The notes beneath the pieces are model-generated. The model worked only from the letters and a program-made list of their open reading frames with translations. It was not told the origin of the DNA and searched no databases. From NCBI GenBank assembly GCA_002433025.1, contig DJGZ01000045.1:1-41655 (forward strand): a DNA stretch of 41,655 nucleotides, in the 5' to 3' direction. Of this stretch, positions 7,403 to 16,807 are shown in pieces. The translations under genes were made by a program, and so were the position numbers. Every line of letters begins with the position of its first letter. Within the stretch, counting starts at the first letter, position 1. This DNA is from Bacteroidales bacterium UBA5833. GTDB taxonomy: Bacteria > Bacteroidota > Bacteroidia > Bacteroidales > Lentimicrobiaceae.

Positions 7403-10123
7403 ATGAGTAAAATGTTACGTTTGATTTTTATCGGCTGCGCCTTAATGTGCTTTACAGGAGCAGGTTATGCGCAGATTTTTATGCAGGGCCTGGTGGAACA
7501 GCATGAAGGTATATATACCTGGAATGCCGATGGAACCGGTCCTGAGCCAGCCGCCGCCGGCCATATTACCGGGTCGGGCGCCTGGTATTATTATTATGCA
7601 TCCGCTGATTACAACGGAATAAACCCCGCCCCCGGTGCAGCAATGGCTCACCTTACTAACACCAGGGGATTCCCGCAGTTTAATGAGAAACTGTTGCAGT
7701 ATAACTACACACTCGCTGATGTGCAGGTTAAATGTTCATTGTCAGATTTGGGCGATGACATCGAGGGCCTGGACTGGTTTGATTTTGCCAGTAACTCGTT
7801 TTCAAATTATTACCATACCCATCTGATTATCCTGGTGGATGGTCACGGAATCCTTAGTTTAAGTCTTGACTATAACATGTTGATTGTTAATCATTTCTCC
7901 GGTACAATGGTGAGTGAATCGGGCTATGCCCCTGTCCGCGATATTTCCGGAGCCGCTCCCCCGGATTGCAGGGAGATTGCGCAGGCTTTTCTTGCGGATA
8001 TGGGTAAAGATGAGTTAAAATTCATCGGTACTTCCATTGATTTTCACTCCGGTTTTGGTGGTAATGGCCGTACCGGCAGCAAATACAGTATTTCCGGTTA
8101 CTTTGAAAGAGGAAGGCCTGAAATGCCGCTTGTCGGGCTTGCGAGCGATCACGAGGGACTGGCAGGCTGGAATGCCGATGGTTCCGGCCCTGAGCCTGCG
8201 GGCGTCGGGCACAATAATTTTTTCTATTACACAGCTTCGCGCGATTATGGCGGAATAGATCCCCACGGCAGTGCCGCTTTTGCCCATTTCACTGATGGAT
8301 ACACTGGTTTCAGAAATACACAGTTGCAGCTTATGCGTTGCGGATACCAGACCAGCGACCTGAAAATTAAAACCGGCCTCTCAAGCCTCGGCCCCGATAT
8401 CCCGGGGAATGACTGGGGGTACTCCGGATCCCACCACTGGAGCAATTTCTACAACAATTACCTGTTTATTGAACTGAGCGGTGAGCCCATCCTGATCATG
8501 CTGGCCGACACCAACCAAATAATGGAGTACACCAACGACTGGACCTGTAAATCGTCATTTTCTCCGGTATATAACATTTCAGCATCGGCCTCGGACCCGG
8601 CAAGGTTAGTTGCATTGTCTATTTTGAAAGATGTTGGCAGTCATTATCTGCTGCTGAAAACCTCAAGTCTCATACGCCTCCCGGGCAGCGAATTCAGTAC
8701 CAACGGGCGCTCAGGCGAAATGTGGGAAGTAATATCAGCCAGCCTGGCCGGAGAGCATAACAAGGCTACTTTCATCTCGGCAAACCCCGTTAGCGGCGTA
8801 TGGACTGCCGATCATTCCCCTTACTTTATTGATGATCATGTGATGGTTGAAAATGGCTCGGTGCTTACCATTGAACCGGGTGTTGAGATTAAAGTAAGGG
8901 CGCAGTTTCTTTTTGACGTACAGGGAAGTATTGTTGCAGGTGGTGATGCCATCCAACCGGTACTGTTCACCCGCTCAAATCCGCTGTTTTACTGGGGCGG
9001 AGTCCGGTTTGTATCCACTCCTCAAACCAATGACTCATCAAAGTTTGACCACTGCATTTTTGAACATGCGCAGGCTCAGGGTGAATATCCTTACAACTGC
9101 GGCGGCGCAATGCGTATGAGTGATTACAGTAAAATCAGTATCACCAACACAACCTTCAGGAATAATTTTGCGAATTTCAATCATACCGGATATGTTCCTG
9201 TAGGTGGCGCCATTGCGATGGATAATTCAAAACCTTTTATTCAGAATTGCAGGTTCCTGGACAATTTTGCCGGAGAAGGGGGTGCAATAACTGTCAGCAC
9301 CGACAGTAAACCGGTTGTTTCAAATTGCCTCTTTGCCCGCAACCAGGCTGCGGCAGGTGGCGCCATTTCATTCAGAATGAACGGGGACGGACTGTTTACG
9401 AATTGTACATTCGCAGACAATGTTGCTGACCGCGGGGGTGCCCTGCATTGCACTTTTGGCTCTAATCCGTTTATTATCAATTCAATTCTCTGGAACAATT
9501 CGGCAAACATTGGCAAAGAAGTTTATCTGGGGACTGCAGGTGCGCATCCGGGGTTTTATTATTGCGATATTCAGCTTGGTTCAGCCGGATTTGGAGGTTT
9601 CGGCGGCACACATTTTAATGGTGACTACCTGTTTAATCTTGAACGGGATCCGCAGTTTGCCGGTGAAGGAGAATTTCCTTATGCCCTGGGCAACGGCAGT
9701 TCGCCCTGCTGGAATGCCGGAACACCGGATACCTCAGCCTGGTTTTACCGGCAATACCTGCCTGACGTCTGCCTTTGCGGAAATATCAGGATCGGGGATA
9801 ACCGGATTGATATCGGTGCTTATGAATACATGTTGACGACAGGTTCTGCAACTCCTCTGTCCCGCGTGAATGACGGACTGTTGATCTATCCGAATCCTTC
9901 ATCGGAAGAGATAAGAATCGATCTTGATATGCAAAATACCGGCAAGGTGGTTATTGAGTTATTCGACCTTTCGGGCAGGATGGTGGCATTGCCTGTTGAA
10001 CAAAACTGCAGCAGGGGCTTGCAAAAACTAATTTACAATCCCGGTCAGCTTGCAAGGGGCGTCTATAGTTGCCGTATTACGGCAGAAGGCAGAACCATTA
10101 ACAAGCTTCTGGTACGGAACTGA
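7403..10123 (+). CDS. Secreted right-handed beta-helix protein with T9SS sorting domain and duplicated N-terminal domain
   Basis: This 906-aa protein has a signal peptide (cleavage near GYAQ, residue 24). It then has two copies of a domain of about 216 residues, each opening with GL...HEG...WNADGxGPEPAxxGH (from residues 29 and 245). I do not recognise this domain. From about residue 465 comes a region typical of parallel beta-helix proteins (LTIEPGVEIK, then many GGAI / NC.F..N repeats) ending in a DIGAYEY motif. The C-terminus, starting LLIYPNPS, is a type A T9SS sorting domain, so the protein is expected at or beyond the outer membrane. It interrupts the molybdenum hydroxylase island and precedes a two-component pair on the same strand. 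Function as a surface adhesin or glycan-active protein is possible but not shown. Confidence 0.85.
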   Translation: MSKMLRLIFIGCALMCFTGAGYAQIFMQGLVEQHEGIYTWNADGTGPEPAAAGHITGSGAWYYYYASADYNGINPAPGAAMAHLTNTRGFPQFNEKLLQYNYTLADVQVKCSLSDLGDDIEGLDWFDFASNSFSNYYHTHLIILVDGHGILSLSLDYNMLIVNHFSGTMVSESGYAPVRDISGAAPPDCREIAQAFLADMGKDELKFIGTSIDFHSGFGGNGRTGSKYSISGYFERGRPEMPLVGLASDHEGLAGWNADGSGPEPAGVGHNNFFYYTASRDYGGIDPHGSAAFAHFTDGYTGFRNTQLQLMRCGYQTSDLKIKTGLSSLGPDIPGNDWGYSGSHHWSNFYNNYLFIELSGEPILIMLADTNQIMEYTNDWTCKSSFSPVYNISASASDPARLVALSILKDVGSHYLLLKTSSLIRLPGSEFSTNGRSGEMWEVISASLAGEHNKATFISANPVSGVWTADHSPYFIDDHVMVENGSVLTIEPGVEIKVRAQFLFDVQGSIVAGGDAIQPVLFTRSNPLFYWGGVRFVSTPQTNDSSKFDHCIFEHAQAQGEYPYNCGGAMRMSDYSKISITNTTFRNNFANFNHTGYVPVGGAIAMDNSKPFIQNCRFLDNFAGEGGAITVSTDSKPVVSNCLFARNQAAAGGAISFRMNGDGLFTNCTFADNVADRGGALHCTFGSNPFIINSILWNNSANIGKEVYLGTAGAHPGFYYCDIQLGSAGFGGFGGTHFNGDYLFNLERDPQFAGEGEFPYALGNGSSPCWNAGTPDTSAWFYRQYLPDVCLCGNIRIGDNRIDIGAYEYMLTTGSATPLSRVNDGLLIYPNPSSEEIRIDLDMQNTGKVVIELFDLSGRMVALPVEQNCSRGLQKLIYNPGQLARGVYSCRITAEGRTINKLLVRN

Positions 10124-10351
10124 CAGATTGCTGACTAAAATGCAGGTCCCTCAGGGGAGCCATGCTGGTCAATACATTGAATAAATTATGGAATAGACCT
10201 TCTCAACCGGAATCGGGGGTAAGGAAAACAGGGTAGTTTGTGGCTGCAGGCATTGGTTGGGAAGGTTTTTTCTTTGCTGCCCCGGGGAATTTCGGCGGTG
10301 TGAACCAGCGATCCTTTACAGGGAGCACCCGGTACGAATATGAGCTGAAAA

Positions 10352-10383
10352 TTTGTAAATCAGCACAATAATGCTTATCTTTA
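10352..10383 (+). promoter_or_regulatory. Promoter of the LytTR response regulator gene
   Basis: TTTG at 10352-10355 and TATCTTTA at 10376-10383 are separated by 20 nt, the ideal Bacteroidota spacing. The -7 box overlaps the upstream ATG at 10371, which rules that start out and supports the ATG at 10404. Confidence 0.72.
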
Positions 10384-10403
10384 AAAAAAAATATGGATTG
10401 GAT

Positions 10404-11159
10404 ATGCTGAAGACCGTCATTATTGACGATGAGGCACACATGCGCCAGACCCTTGAAAATCTGGTGCATCAGTATTGTCCGAATGTTGCAGTGGTCGCAA
10501 AGGCCGATGGTGTTGAGAGCGGGGAGCTGGCGATCCGGAGGACTCATCCCGACCTGGTACTGTTGGATATACGGATGGAAGACGGAACCGGCTTCGACCT
10601 GCTCAGCAGGCTTGATCCCATCGATTTCAAGGTTATTTTTATTACCGCTTTTGATGAGTTTGCCATCAGGGCATTCCGTTTTTCAGCGCTTGACTACCTG
10701 CTTAAACCGGTTGACCCTGACGAATTGATTGATGCGGTGCGCAAAGCAGATGCCACTTTTCAGGGTGATTTCAATACACAACTGGATGCCCTCAGCGAAC
10801 ACCTGAAACTTCAGGATAAAACAGCCAGAAAACTGATCATCAAAACCAGCGATTTTATTCATCTTCTCTGCATACAGGATATACTTTTCTGCGAGTCGGA
10901 CGGAAGTTATACCAATATCTACCTGGCCGACGGATCTAGAATAACTGCCTCCGCCTTACTGCGCGACTACGAGGATATGCTGGCTGATTACGGCTTTTTC
11001 AGGGTGCATAAATCCTTCCTGATTAATGTCAGGTATATTCAGAAGTTCGAACGTGCCGACGGCGGGTATGTGATCATCAAAGGCGACCACAAGGTTCCTG
11101 TAGCTTCGCGGAAGAAGGAGCTTCTGCTCGAGATGTTTGAAAGACTGGCACATATCTGA
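10404..11159 (+). CDS. LytTR-family response regulator
   Basis: This 251-aa cytoplasmic regulator has a CheY-like receiver domain (residues 1-120) with the acidic pocket IIDDE, the phospho-acceptor Asp55 in LVLLD and the conserved lysine in LLKPVDP. A C-terminal LytTR DNA-binding domain (about 145-250) contains FCESDGSYTNIYL and FFRVHKSFLINV. LytTR proteins usually bind pairs of short direct repeats upstream of target promoters. The LytS-type kinase gene begins 200 nt downstream on the same strand, so the two form a likely pair. The start at 10404 is chosen over 10371 because of the promoter position. It may control the adjacent beta-helix gene, whose promoter carries an upstream element, but that is inference. 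Confidence 0.9.
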   Translation: MLKTVIIDDEAHMRQTLENLVHQYCPNVAVVAKADGVESGELAIRRTHPDLVLLDIRMEDGTGFDLLSRLDPIDFKVIFITAFDEFAIRAFRFSALDYLLKPVDPDELIDAVRKADATFQGDFNTQLDALSEHLKLQDKTARKLIIKTSDFIHLLCIQDILFCESDGSYTNIYLADGSRITASALLRDYEDMLADYGFFRVHKSFLINVRYIQKFERADGGYVIIKGDHKVPVASRKKELLLEMFERLAHI

Positions 11160-11359
11160 GTCTCATGGCCTGACTGAATCTGAAGGTATTCCTTCCCGGT
11201 TTTAGTCCGAAGGTCATGCAGTTCCCCAATTGAGGAATGTTTTGTTTTATAAGTGATTCATTGTTTTGCCGGCTGACCCGAACTATGCTCTTCTGTGATC
11301 GCAATGCCCGATGCTGACCTTTCTGCCCCTTGCCGTAAGCCTTAAATGTTATACATGTC

Positions 11360-13420
11360 ATGCATCCCGCTTTAAAACAGGTTCAGGGTTCACTCCCGTT
11401 TATTTTTGCGTTGTGGTGCCTCATGTCAGGGCCCTGGGCGGTTGCACAGCTCTATTACACACCCGAACTTGCTGACACAAACGCTTTACTGAAACAGGTT
11501 CAGAGTTCTGTACCTGCTGTAAAGTCAGAAGCTCTTGCTGAGCTGGCATACTTTTTTCGTCAGCAAGACCCGGAAAGAAGCCTGCTATTTGCAGAAGAGG
11601 CGTTGAATTATGCGCATCCTGAAAAAGATTTAAACCGTATGATCAGGATATATTTTGCCCGGGGGTCTGCTTATCATCACCAGGGAAATTATCCCGAATC
11701 AGTGCGCTGGGGCCTTGATGTCCTTGATATGGCAGCCAAAGCAAAAGACCAACTGATGTGGTTCAGGTCAATAGAGCTGCTGGTACTTACTTACCTCTAT
11801 TCCAACAATAACGAACTGGCCATGAAGTACGCGTTCATGGCTTATCCGATGATTGCCGCCGCGAAAAGCAAAACTGAAAAATTCGGTTTGCTGATCAGGC
11901 TGGGTTGGGTGTGTAAACAGACGGGAAATTATGAGCGGGCTATACCGTTATTTCTGAAAGCAGATCAACTAAGCGCGGTATGCGATACCATAGGGCCGGC
12001 AAATACCGCGCTCAATGCCCTTCATCTGGGAACCAGCTACTACGCCCTGCAACAATATGACAGCGCCCTGTTCTTTTTCAGGAAAAGCGACAGGGTAAGG
12101 GCTGCGAATAATATTGAGGTGATTGACTGGGCCGTGACCGGTATCGGGCGATGTTTCAGAAACCTGAACCGCCCGGATTCGGCATTGCATTATTTTCAGA
12201 TCAGCAAAAATTTGTCAGAACATTCAGGCGATATGAGCAACCTGGCTGCGGTAAACCTGGAACTGGGCAATTTATACCGCGAAGCCGGGCTGATCAGTGA
12301 GGCTGTAACTTATTACCTGCAGGCGGTTTCATTCGGGAAATGGATCGCGGAAAATCACGCATTTTATTCTGACCAGCGCAGGAGCATTGATTTCTGGTTT
12401 TCCCCAAGTCAGGATGTACCCGTGTTTTATGAGATCAGCGGTTACAAAACGGTAATCACCGCCTACAGAAGTATCAGCGAGGTATTCAGGGATCAGGGGA
12501 ACTATAAGGATGCGTTGTCAAATTTTGAAGAAGCTGTAAACGTTGAAAATCAACTGGGAAAAATTTACCGCCGCAGTGAAGTGATTCAGCTTAGTACGCG
12601 TTATGAAACCAGTTTTAAGGATCGGAAAATTCAAATGCTCCTTCGCGAAAGTGAACAGGGCGTTCTGAAAATTAACCGCTCAAGACTGGTTATATCCATT
12701 CTGTCGGGTTTAATGGGTCTGGGGCTGCTTATTTTTCTTTTTTTGTACCGCAATAAAACAGTCGAAGCGCGTCAGAACAGCATCGCTTTGCAGCAACGAC
12801 TGCTTCGTTCACAAATGAATCCGCACTTTATCTATAATTCCCTCTCCTGTATCCAGAGTTTTATCCTGAGCCATGAACCGGATCTGGCCAACAAATATCT
12901 GGCGCATTTCGCCAGGCTGATGCGTAATATTCTCAAGAGCAGCGCTCAGGAATTTGTTACCCTGGAGGAAGAAATTGTAACCATTGAGAATTATCTCGAA
13001 TTGCAACGGGTAAGGTTTGCCGATAAATTCGACTTCAGGATAGAGGTTGATAAAAATCTTGATACAGGAACACTTTTGTTGCCGCCGATGATGGCGCAGC
13101 CATTTATCGAAAACTCCATAGAACACGGAATAAAGCATAAAGAGGCCAAAGGTTTGATTGAAGTCAGGTTCTGGCAAAGCGACGGATCGTTTTATTGCGA
13201 AATCAGGGACGACGGCGTAGGAAGGGAGAAGGCCAGGGAGATACAAATGAAATCAGATGCTAAGCACAGGTCGGTAGCGACAATTATTACCCGTGAGCGG
13301 TTGGAAGTGATCAACCGTAAACGCAAACATAAGATCAGCCTGGGTATCATCGATCTGAAGGATGATGCAGGAGAAGGGGCCGGGACGCGCGTGGTGTTTG
13401 AAGTGCCGATGAGGCTGTAG
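11360..13420 (+). CDS. TPR sensor histidine kinase, LytS/HisKA_7-like type
   Basis: This 686-aa sensor has an N-terminal signal peptide and a periplasmic array of tetratricopeptide-like helices (about residues 35-420). One transmembrane segment lies near 444-466 (LVISILSGLMGLGLLIFLFL). The cytoplasmic kinase core follows. The phospho-accepting His489 lies in SQMNPHFIYNSL, typical of the LytS/YehU family. The ATPase N-box is QPFIENSIEHGIKHK (near 580) and the G-box is RDDGVGR. It should phosphorylate the LytTR regulator encoded just upstream. TPR-type kinases of this layout are common in Bacteroidota; the signal sensed is unknown. The gene ends 22 nt from the convergent ygfK. Confidence 0.88.
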   Translation: MHPALKQVQGSLPFIFALWCLMSGPWAVAQLYYTPELADTNALLKQVQSSVPAVKSEALAELAYFFRQQDPERSLLFAEEALNYAHPEKDLNRMIRIYFARGSAYHHQGNYPESVRWGLDVLDMAAKAKDQLMWFRSIELLVLTYLYSNNNELAMKYAFMAYPMIAAAKSKTEKFGLLIRLGWVCKQTGNYERAIPLFLKADQLSAVCDTIGPANTALNALHLGTSYYALQQYDSALFFFRKSDRVRAANNIEVIDWAVTGIGRCFRNLNRPDSALHYFQISKNLSEHSGDMSNLAAVNLELGNLYREAGLISEAVTYYLQAVSFGKWIAENHAFYSDQRRSIDFWFSPSQDVPVFYEISGYKTVITAYRSISEVFRDQGNYKDALSNFEEAVNVENQLGKIYRRSEVIQLSTRYETSFKDRKIQMLLRESEQGVLKINRSRLVISILSGLMGLGLLIFLFLYRNKTVEARQNSIALQQRLLRSQMNPHFIYNSLSCIQSFILSHEPDLANKYLAHFARLMRNILKSSAQEFVTLEEEIVTIENYLELQRVRFADKFDFRIEVDKNLDTGTLLLPPMMAQPFIENSIEHGIKHKEAKGLIEVRFWQSDGSFYCEIRDDGVGREKAREIQMKSDAKHRSVATIITRERLEVINRKRKHKISLGIIDLKDDAGEGAGTRVVFEVPMRL

Positions 13421-13442
13421 TTTCTGCGCGTGTAATTTTAAT

Positions 13443-16400
13443 CTATTCAACAAACAGGCTGCCGGCAGTCAGATCCGGATTGTCGAGCAGAAACTTTAAC
13501 GTGGAGGCTTCTGATAGGTCAGGATTTACCATTCCGGAATCTTTTATTTCCGGACCGGAAGGCCTGAAATCCGTCGGGTCGAAAGCCACTTTCAGGTTTC
13601 CCGTTTCGTAGAGATAGCTGTCTGGTTGCCTGGTAAGCCGGCTGACCTGATCTCCGAGGCGGTGAAGCAAGCTTAGCCTGCCGTTGGCCCGCTGCAGCAT
13701 ATAGCCGTTATCGGTCTTGTTAAAGCTTTCTTCGGTGAGGCAGAACCTGGGTTTATCCCGGAAAGGCGCCCCGGATGAAGGGCAGAAAGTGGTACAGTTG
13801 CCGCATTCGTTGCAGAAACCGGCCAGGTTGAGCACCTGGGTTGATTGTTCAGTCTTCAGGGTGCCGCACTGCTCGAAAGAAACGCCATTGTTGTGATTAA
13901 GCATTTTCCATTGCGGGATTTCAACGGCAGGTGTCCGATACGAAATATTTGCCCTGTTTGGACAAACGGTCACACAGATATTGCACAATTCGTCGCATTG
14001 CAGGCAGCGCGAAGCTTCTTCGCGGGCTGTATCTGCGTTAAGCAATGGTGTTGCGTTTTCCATTGCATGATCAATGTTTACCCGCTTCGATTTTCTGATG
14101 ATCAGTTCTGATTTTTCTGGATGATTTTCAGCGGGGGTATTTTCGGTTTCAGGGGCGATTCCGGCCGATGCCGCGATCGCTGCAGCCGCCCTTCGTCCGT
14201 CGCCCACGGCTTTTACGATGGTTGCCGCACCTCTTGCCGCATCACCGCCGATGTAAACATGGTCAAGCTGCGTTTCAAAGTCTGACCCTGGTCTGAGTGA
14301 TAGCTCTTCCGGCGTGGCAAAATCAATGTCTGCTTCCTGGCCCAGGGCGGGAATCAGGGTATCGGCCGGCAAGGTGATCAGCGGTTCGTCTGTTTTGCAG
14401 GGTACAGCCCTGCCACCATCCGCAGGGGTGATCAGTTTCATTTTTGCACACGAGAGGGCAACGATATGGCCGTCTTTTATTTGAATCTGCTCCGGCGAGA
14501 GCAGTTCCAGCAGCCCGATCCCTTCATTCAGGGCGGCTTCAGTTTCTTCATGACTGGCAGGCATTTCGGCCCTGCTGCGCCGGTAAACCACGCTTACCGA
14601 TGCATCTTCTTCCGCAATGCGTCTGGCCGTGCGGGCCACATCCATCGCGGTGTTGCCGCCACCGATCACCAGGATATGCCGGCCGGTGTCAGTTATCATT
14701 CCTGCCCTGGCCTGTTTCAGAAACGTAAGTGGATCAACCACGCCTCCGGCCCCGGCCCCTTCGAGCGGAAGCGTTTTAAAACGCCTGGCCCCGGCCGCGA
14801 TATAAACATAGTCGAAATCATTGCGCAATTGTCTGAACAACGGCCGGTCTACCAGTGTGCTAAAATGAAGGATGACCCCGGTTGACCTGATCCTTTCAAT
14901 ATCTTTCTCCAGCAGCTCTGCTTTCATGCGGAAAGGCGGAATGGCGTCACGTACCATGCCTCCTGCGTCAGGATGAGACTCAAAAATTTCGACCCGGAAG
15001 CCTGCAAGGCGCATGAAACAGGCAAACGAGAGTCCGGATGGGCCGGCTCCGATTACGGCCGCGCTTTTGCCGTTTTCTTTTACCGGGGGCGCATCAACTG
15101 TCATTCCGTAATGTGCGGCAAATAATTTTAATTCTCTGATTTTCAGTGGTTGATCGTAATTTATGCGGGTGCATCGCAACTGACAGGGGTGGTCGCAGGC
15201 TGAACCAAGTACATTGGGAAACGGATTCTTCCGGTGAATAACATCCAGTGCTTTGCTGAATTCCCCGCTGGCGATATGGTTGAGGTATTCCGGAATGTCC
15301 TGGTTTGTAGGACATTCATCTGCACAAGGGGCATGGATGCAGTCGAATAACCCCAGCGGCCGCGCAGTCTTTATGCTTTTTTCCGAAAACGGATCACACC
15401 GGTAACGTATGTCATCAACCACCGATAAAGCATACTTTTCCAGAAAAACGGCCTGGCGGGCAGTATCGGGGGTGCTCTTGCCGGCGGTCTGCTCAATATA
15501 CTGCTGTAATCTCCCGTAACCACCAGGTTTCAGCAGGTCGGAACAGACCGTCACCGGCGTCAGGCCGCAATGCAGCAGGTCGCTGATGTTGAAGCAGTCG
15601 GCGCCTCCCGAAAAGGAAATGTTAAGGCCGGGGCCCAAATCGCGGCGCAGTCTGGCGGCGACATTCACGCTGATGGGATGCAGCGCCCTGCCGCTCATGT
15701 ACATCATCTCTTCCTTTGGTGGTAAGATACTCCGGTGGTTTATGCACTCAAGGGTGTTGGTGAGCTTTACCCCGAAAGTCAGGTTGTTTCGCACGGCTGT
15801 CAACTGCAGCCTGCGGATGATCCCGAGGGCGTCTTCATAGTTCAGGTCATGCTCAAAAGCGGCATCAGGCACCATGGTTTTATAACCCAGCCGGTTGTTC
15901 AGAATTTCCCTGAGCTGCTCCCTGCCCAGCAGGGTGGGATTCAGTTTGATGAAAGTGTGAAGTTTCTTCTCCGTTAACAGATAGTGGCCGATTTTTTCAA
16001 TCTCGCCGGGCGGGCAGCCATGCATGGTACTCAGCGTGATGTTTGAAGAGATGCGGTCGGGGATGCTGATGTTGCGCAACTCAGGGTATAACGGCAGAAG
16101 GGAACTGATCATCGCTTCCTTTTCCGGACGGCAGTCCTGCATCTTCGAAAGAAACCACTGCACATTTTCACTCAGTATGCCCTCCAGATTATAACCCACG
16201 CTCATATTGAAGATAACGCCGTCAGGAGTGCCCGGATGCCCAAGCCTGTGATGCAGCAGGTGGATGAGTATCCATGCTTTCAGGTATTCATCAAACGACT
16301 CGCGGATGCGAAGTTCCTGCGACCATTCGCAATTGTAGCCTTCGTCCTGCATATCGATGCAGGGTTTGGTAATCTCCAGTTCATCCAGCGTTTGTATGGT

Positions 16401-16661
16401 TTTCAGCTCAATGTAGCTTGCCCCGCACAGCCAGGCGCTGACGATATTCTGCGCAAGCTGGGTGTGGGGGCCTGCGGCCACCCCAAAGGGAGTCCTCAGT
16501 TGTTGTCTGAAAATCCGGTAATTTCCCGTGCTGGTTACCGCAGGATTGAAGAATAGTGCCTCCGGAATGCCGAATATCTGCCGGTTGCGCCGGTAATCTT
16601 CTCCGATCATCTGGTAAAGCCTGCGGATACTGACTGCTGAGAATCCTGTGGAATGCATCAT
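13443..16661 (-). CDS. ygfK: YgfK: flavin and iron-sulfur oxidoreductase (putative selenate reductase subunit)
   Basis: This 1072-aa protein has an N-terminal half resembling a dihydroorotate dehydrogenase-like barrel (SGGADCFNIS near 351). Next comes a GltD/dihydropyrimidine-dehydrogenase-like block with cysteines C441, C446, C450, C489, C493 and C497. An FAD site GAGPSG lies at 538-543 and an NAD(P)H site GGGNTA at 667-672. Two 4Fe-4S ferredoxin motifs follow near the C-terminus (cysteines 886-900 and 950-960). This matches YgfK, slightly longer than the E. coli protein. The name selenate reductase is historical; YgfK genes occur in purine and uric acid clusters and probably move electrons between NAD(P)H and a Mo hydroxylase. 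Here it could serve the Xdh encoded at 1688-4264, which lacks a flavin subunit. Confidence 0.9.
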   Translation of the reverse strand: MMHSTGFSAVSIRRLYQMIGEDYRRNRQIFGIPEALFFNPAVTSTGNYRIFRQQLRTPFGVAAGPHTQLAQNIVSAWLCGASYIELKTIQTLDELEITKPCIDMQDEGYNCEWSQELRIRESFDEYLKAWILIHLLHHRLGHPGTPDGVIFNMSVGYNLEGILSENVQWFLSKMQDCRPEKEAMISSLLPLYPELRNISIPDRISSNITLSTMHGCPPGEIEKIGHYLLTEKKLHTFIKLNPTLLGREQLREILNNRLGYKTMVPDAAFEHDLNYEDALGIIRRLQLTAVRNNLTFGVKLTNTLECINHRSILPPKEEMMYMSGRALHPISVNVAARLRRDLGPGLNISFSGGADCFNISDLLHCGLTPVTVCSDLLKPGGYGRLQQYIEQTAGKSTPDTARQAVFLEKYALSVVDDIRYRCDPFSEKSIKTARPLGLFDCIHAPCADECPTNQDIPEYLNHIASGEFSKALDVIHRKNPFPNVLGSACDHPCQLRCTRINYDQPLKIRELKLFAAHYGMTVDAPPVKENGKSAAVIGAGPSGLSFACFMRLAGFRVEIFESHPDAGGMVRDAIPPFRMKAELLEKDIERIRSTGVILHFSTLVDRPLFRQLRNDFDYVYIAAGARRFKTLPLEGAGAGGVVDPLTFLKQARAGMITDTGRHILVIGGGNTAMDVARTARRIAEEDASVSVVYRRSRAEMPASHEETEAALNEGIGLLELLSPEQIQIKDGHIVALSCAKMKLITPADGGRAVPCKTDEPLITLPADTLIPALGQEADIDFATPEELSLRPGSDFETQLDHVYIGGDAARGAATIVKAVGDGRRAAAAIAASAGIAPETENTPAENHPEKSELIIRKSKRVNIDHAMENATPLLNADTAREEASRCLQCDELCNICVTVCPNRANISYRTPAVEIPQWKMLNHNNGVSFEQCGTLKTEQSTQVLNLAGFCNECGNCTTFCPSSGAPFRDKPRFCLTEESFNKTDNGYMLQRANGRLSLLHRLGDQVSRLTRQPDSYLYETGNLKVAFDPTDFRPSGPEIKDSGMVNPDLSEASTLKFLLDNPDLTAGSLFVE

Positions 16662-16807
16662 GCCCTGTTGAATTTGGTATTTTGCTGCTCCGCGCCCGAA
16701 TTTTGTATAAGTTTGTCAGAGCGGACCTGCAGTGGATTATCATAACCACTGGTATGCAATGGTCAATTCATGCAGGTTTGTAAAGATAATGAAAATCATC
16801 TCAATTT

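Noticed and set aside
10371..10403. Upstream ATG for the LytTR regulator
   Set aside because: The codon lies just before and within a near-perfect -7 box, so it is not expected to be transcribed.
16730..16751. CAGTGG/CCACTG inverted repeat between ygfK and mocA
   Set aside because: Only 6 bp per arm; it could be an operator for the divergent promoters but is too short to claim.
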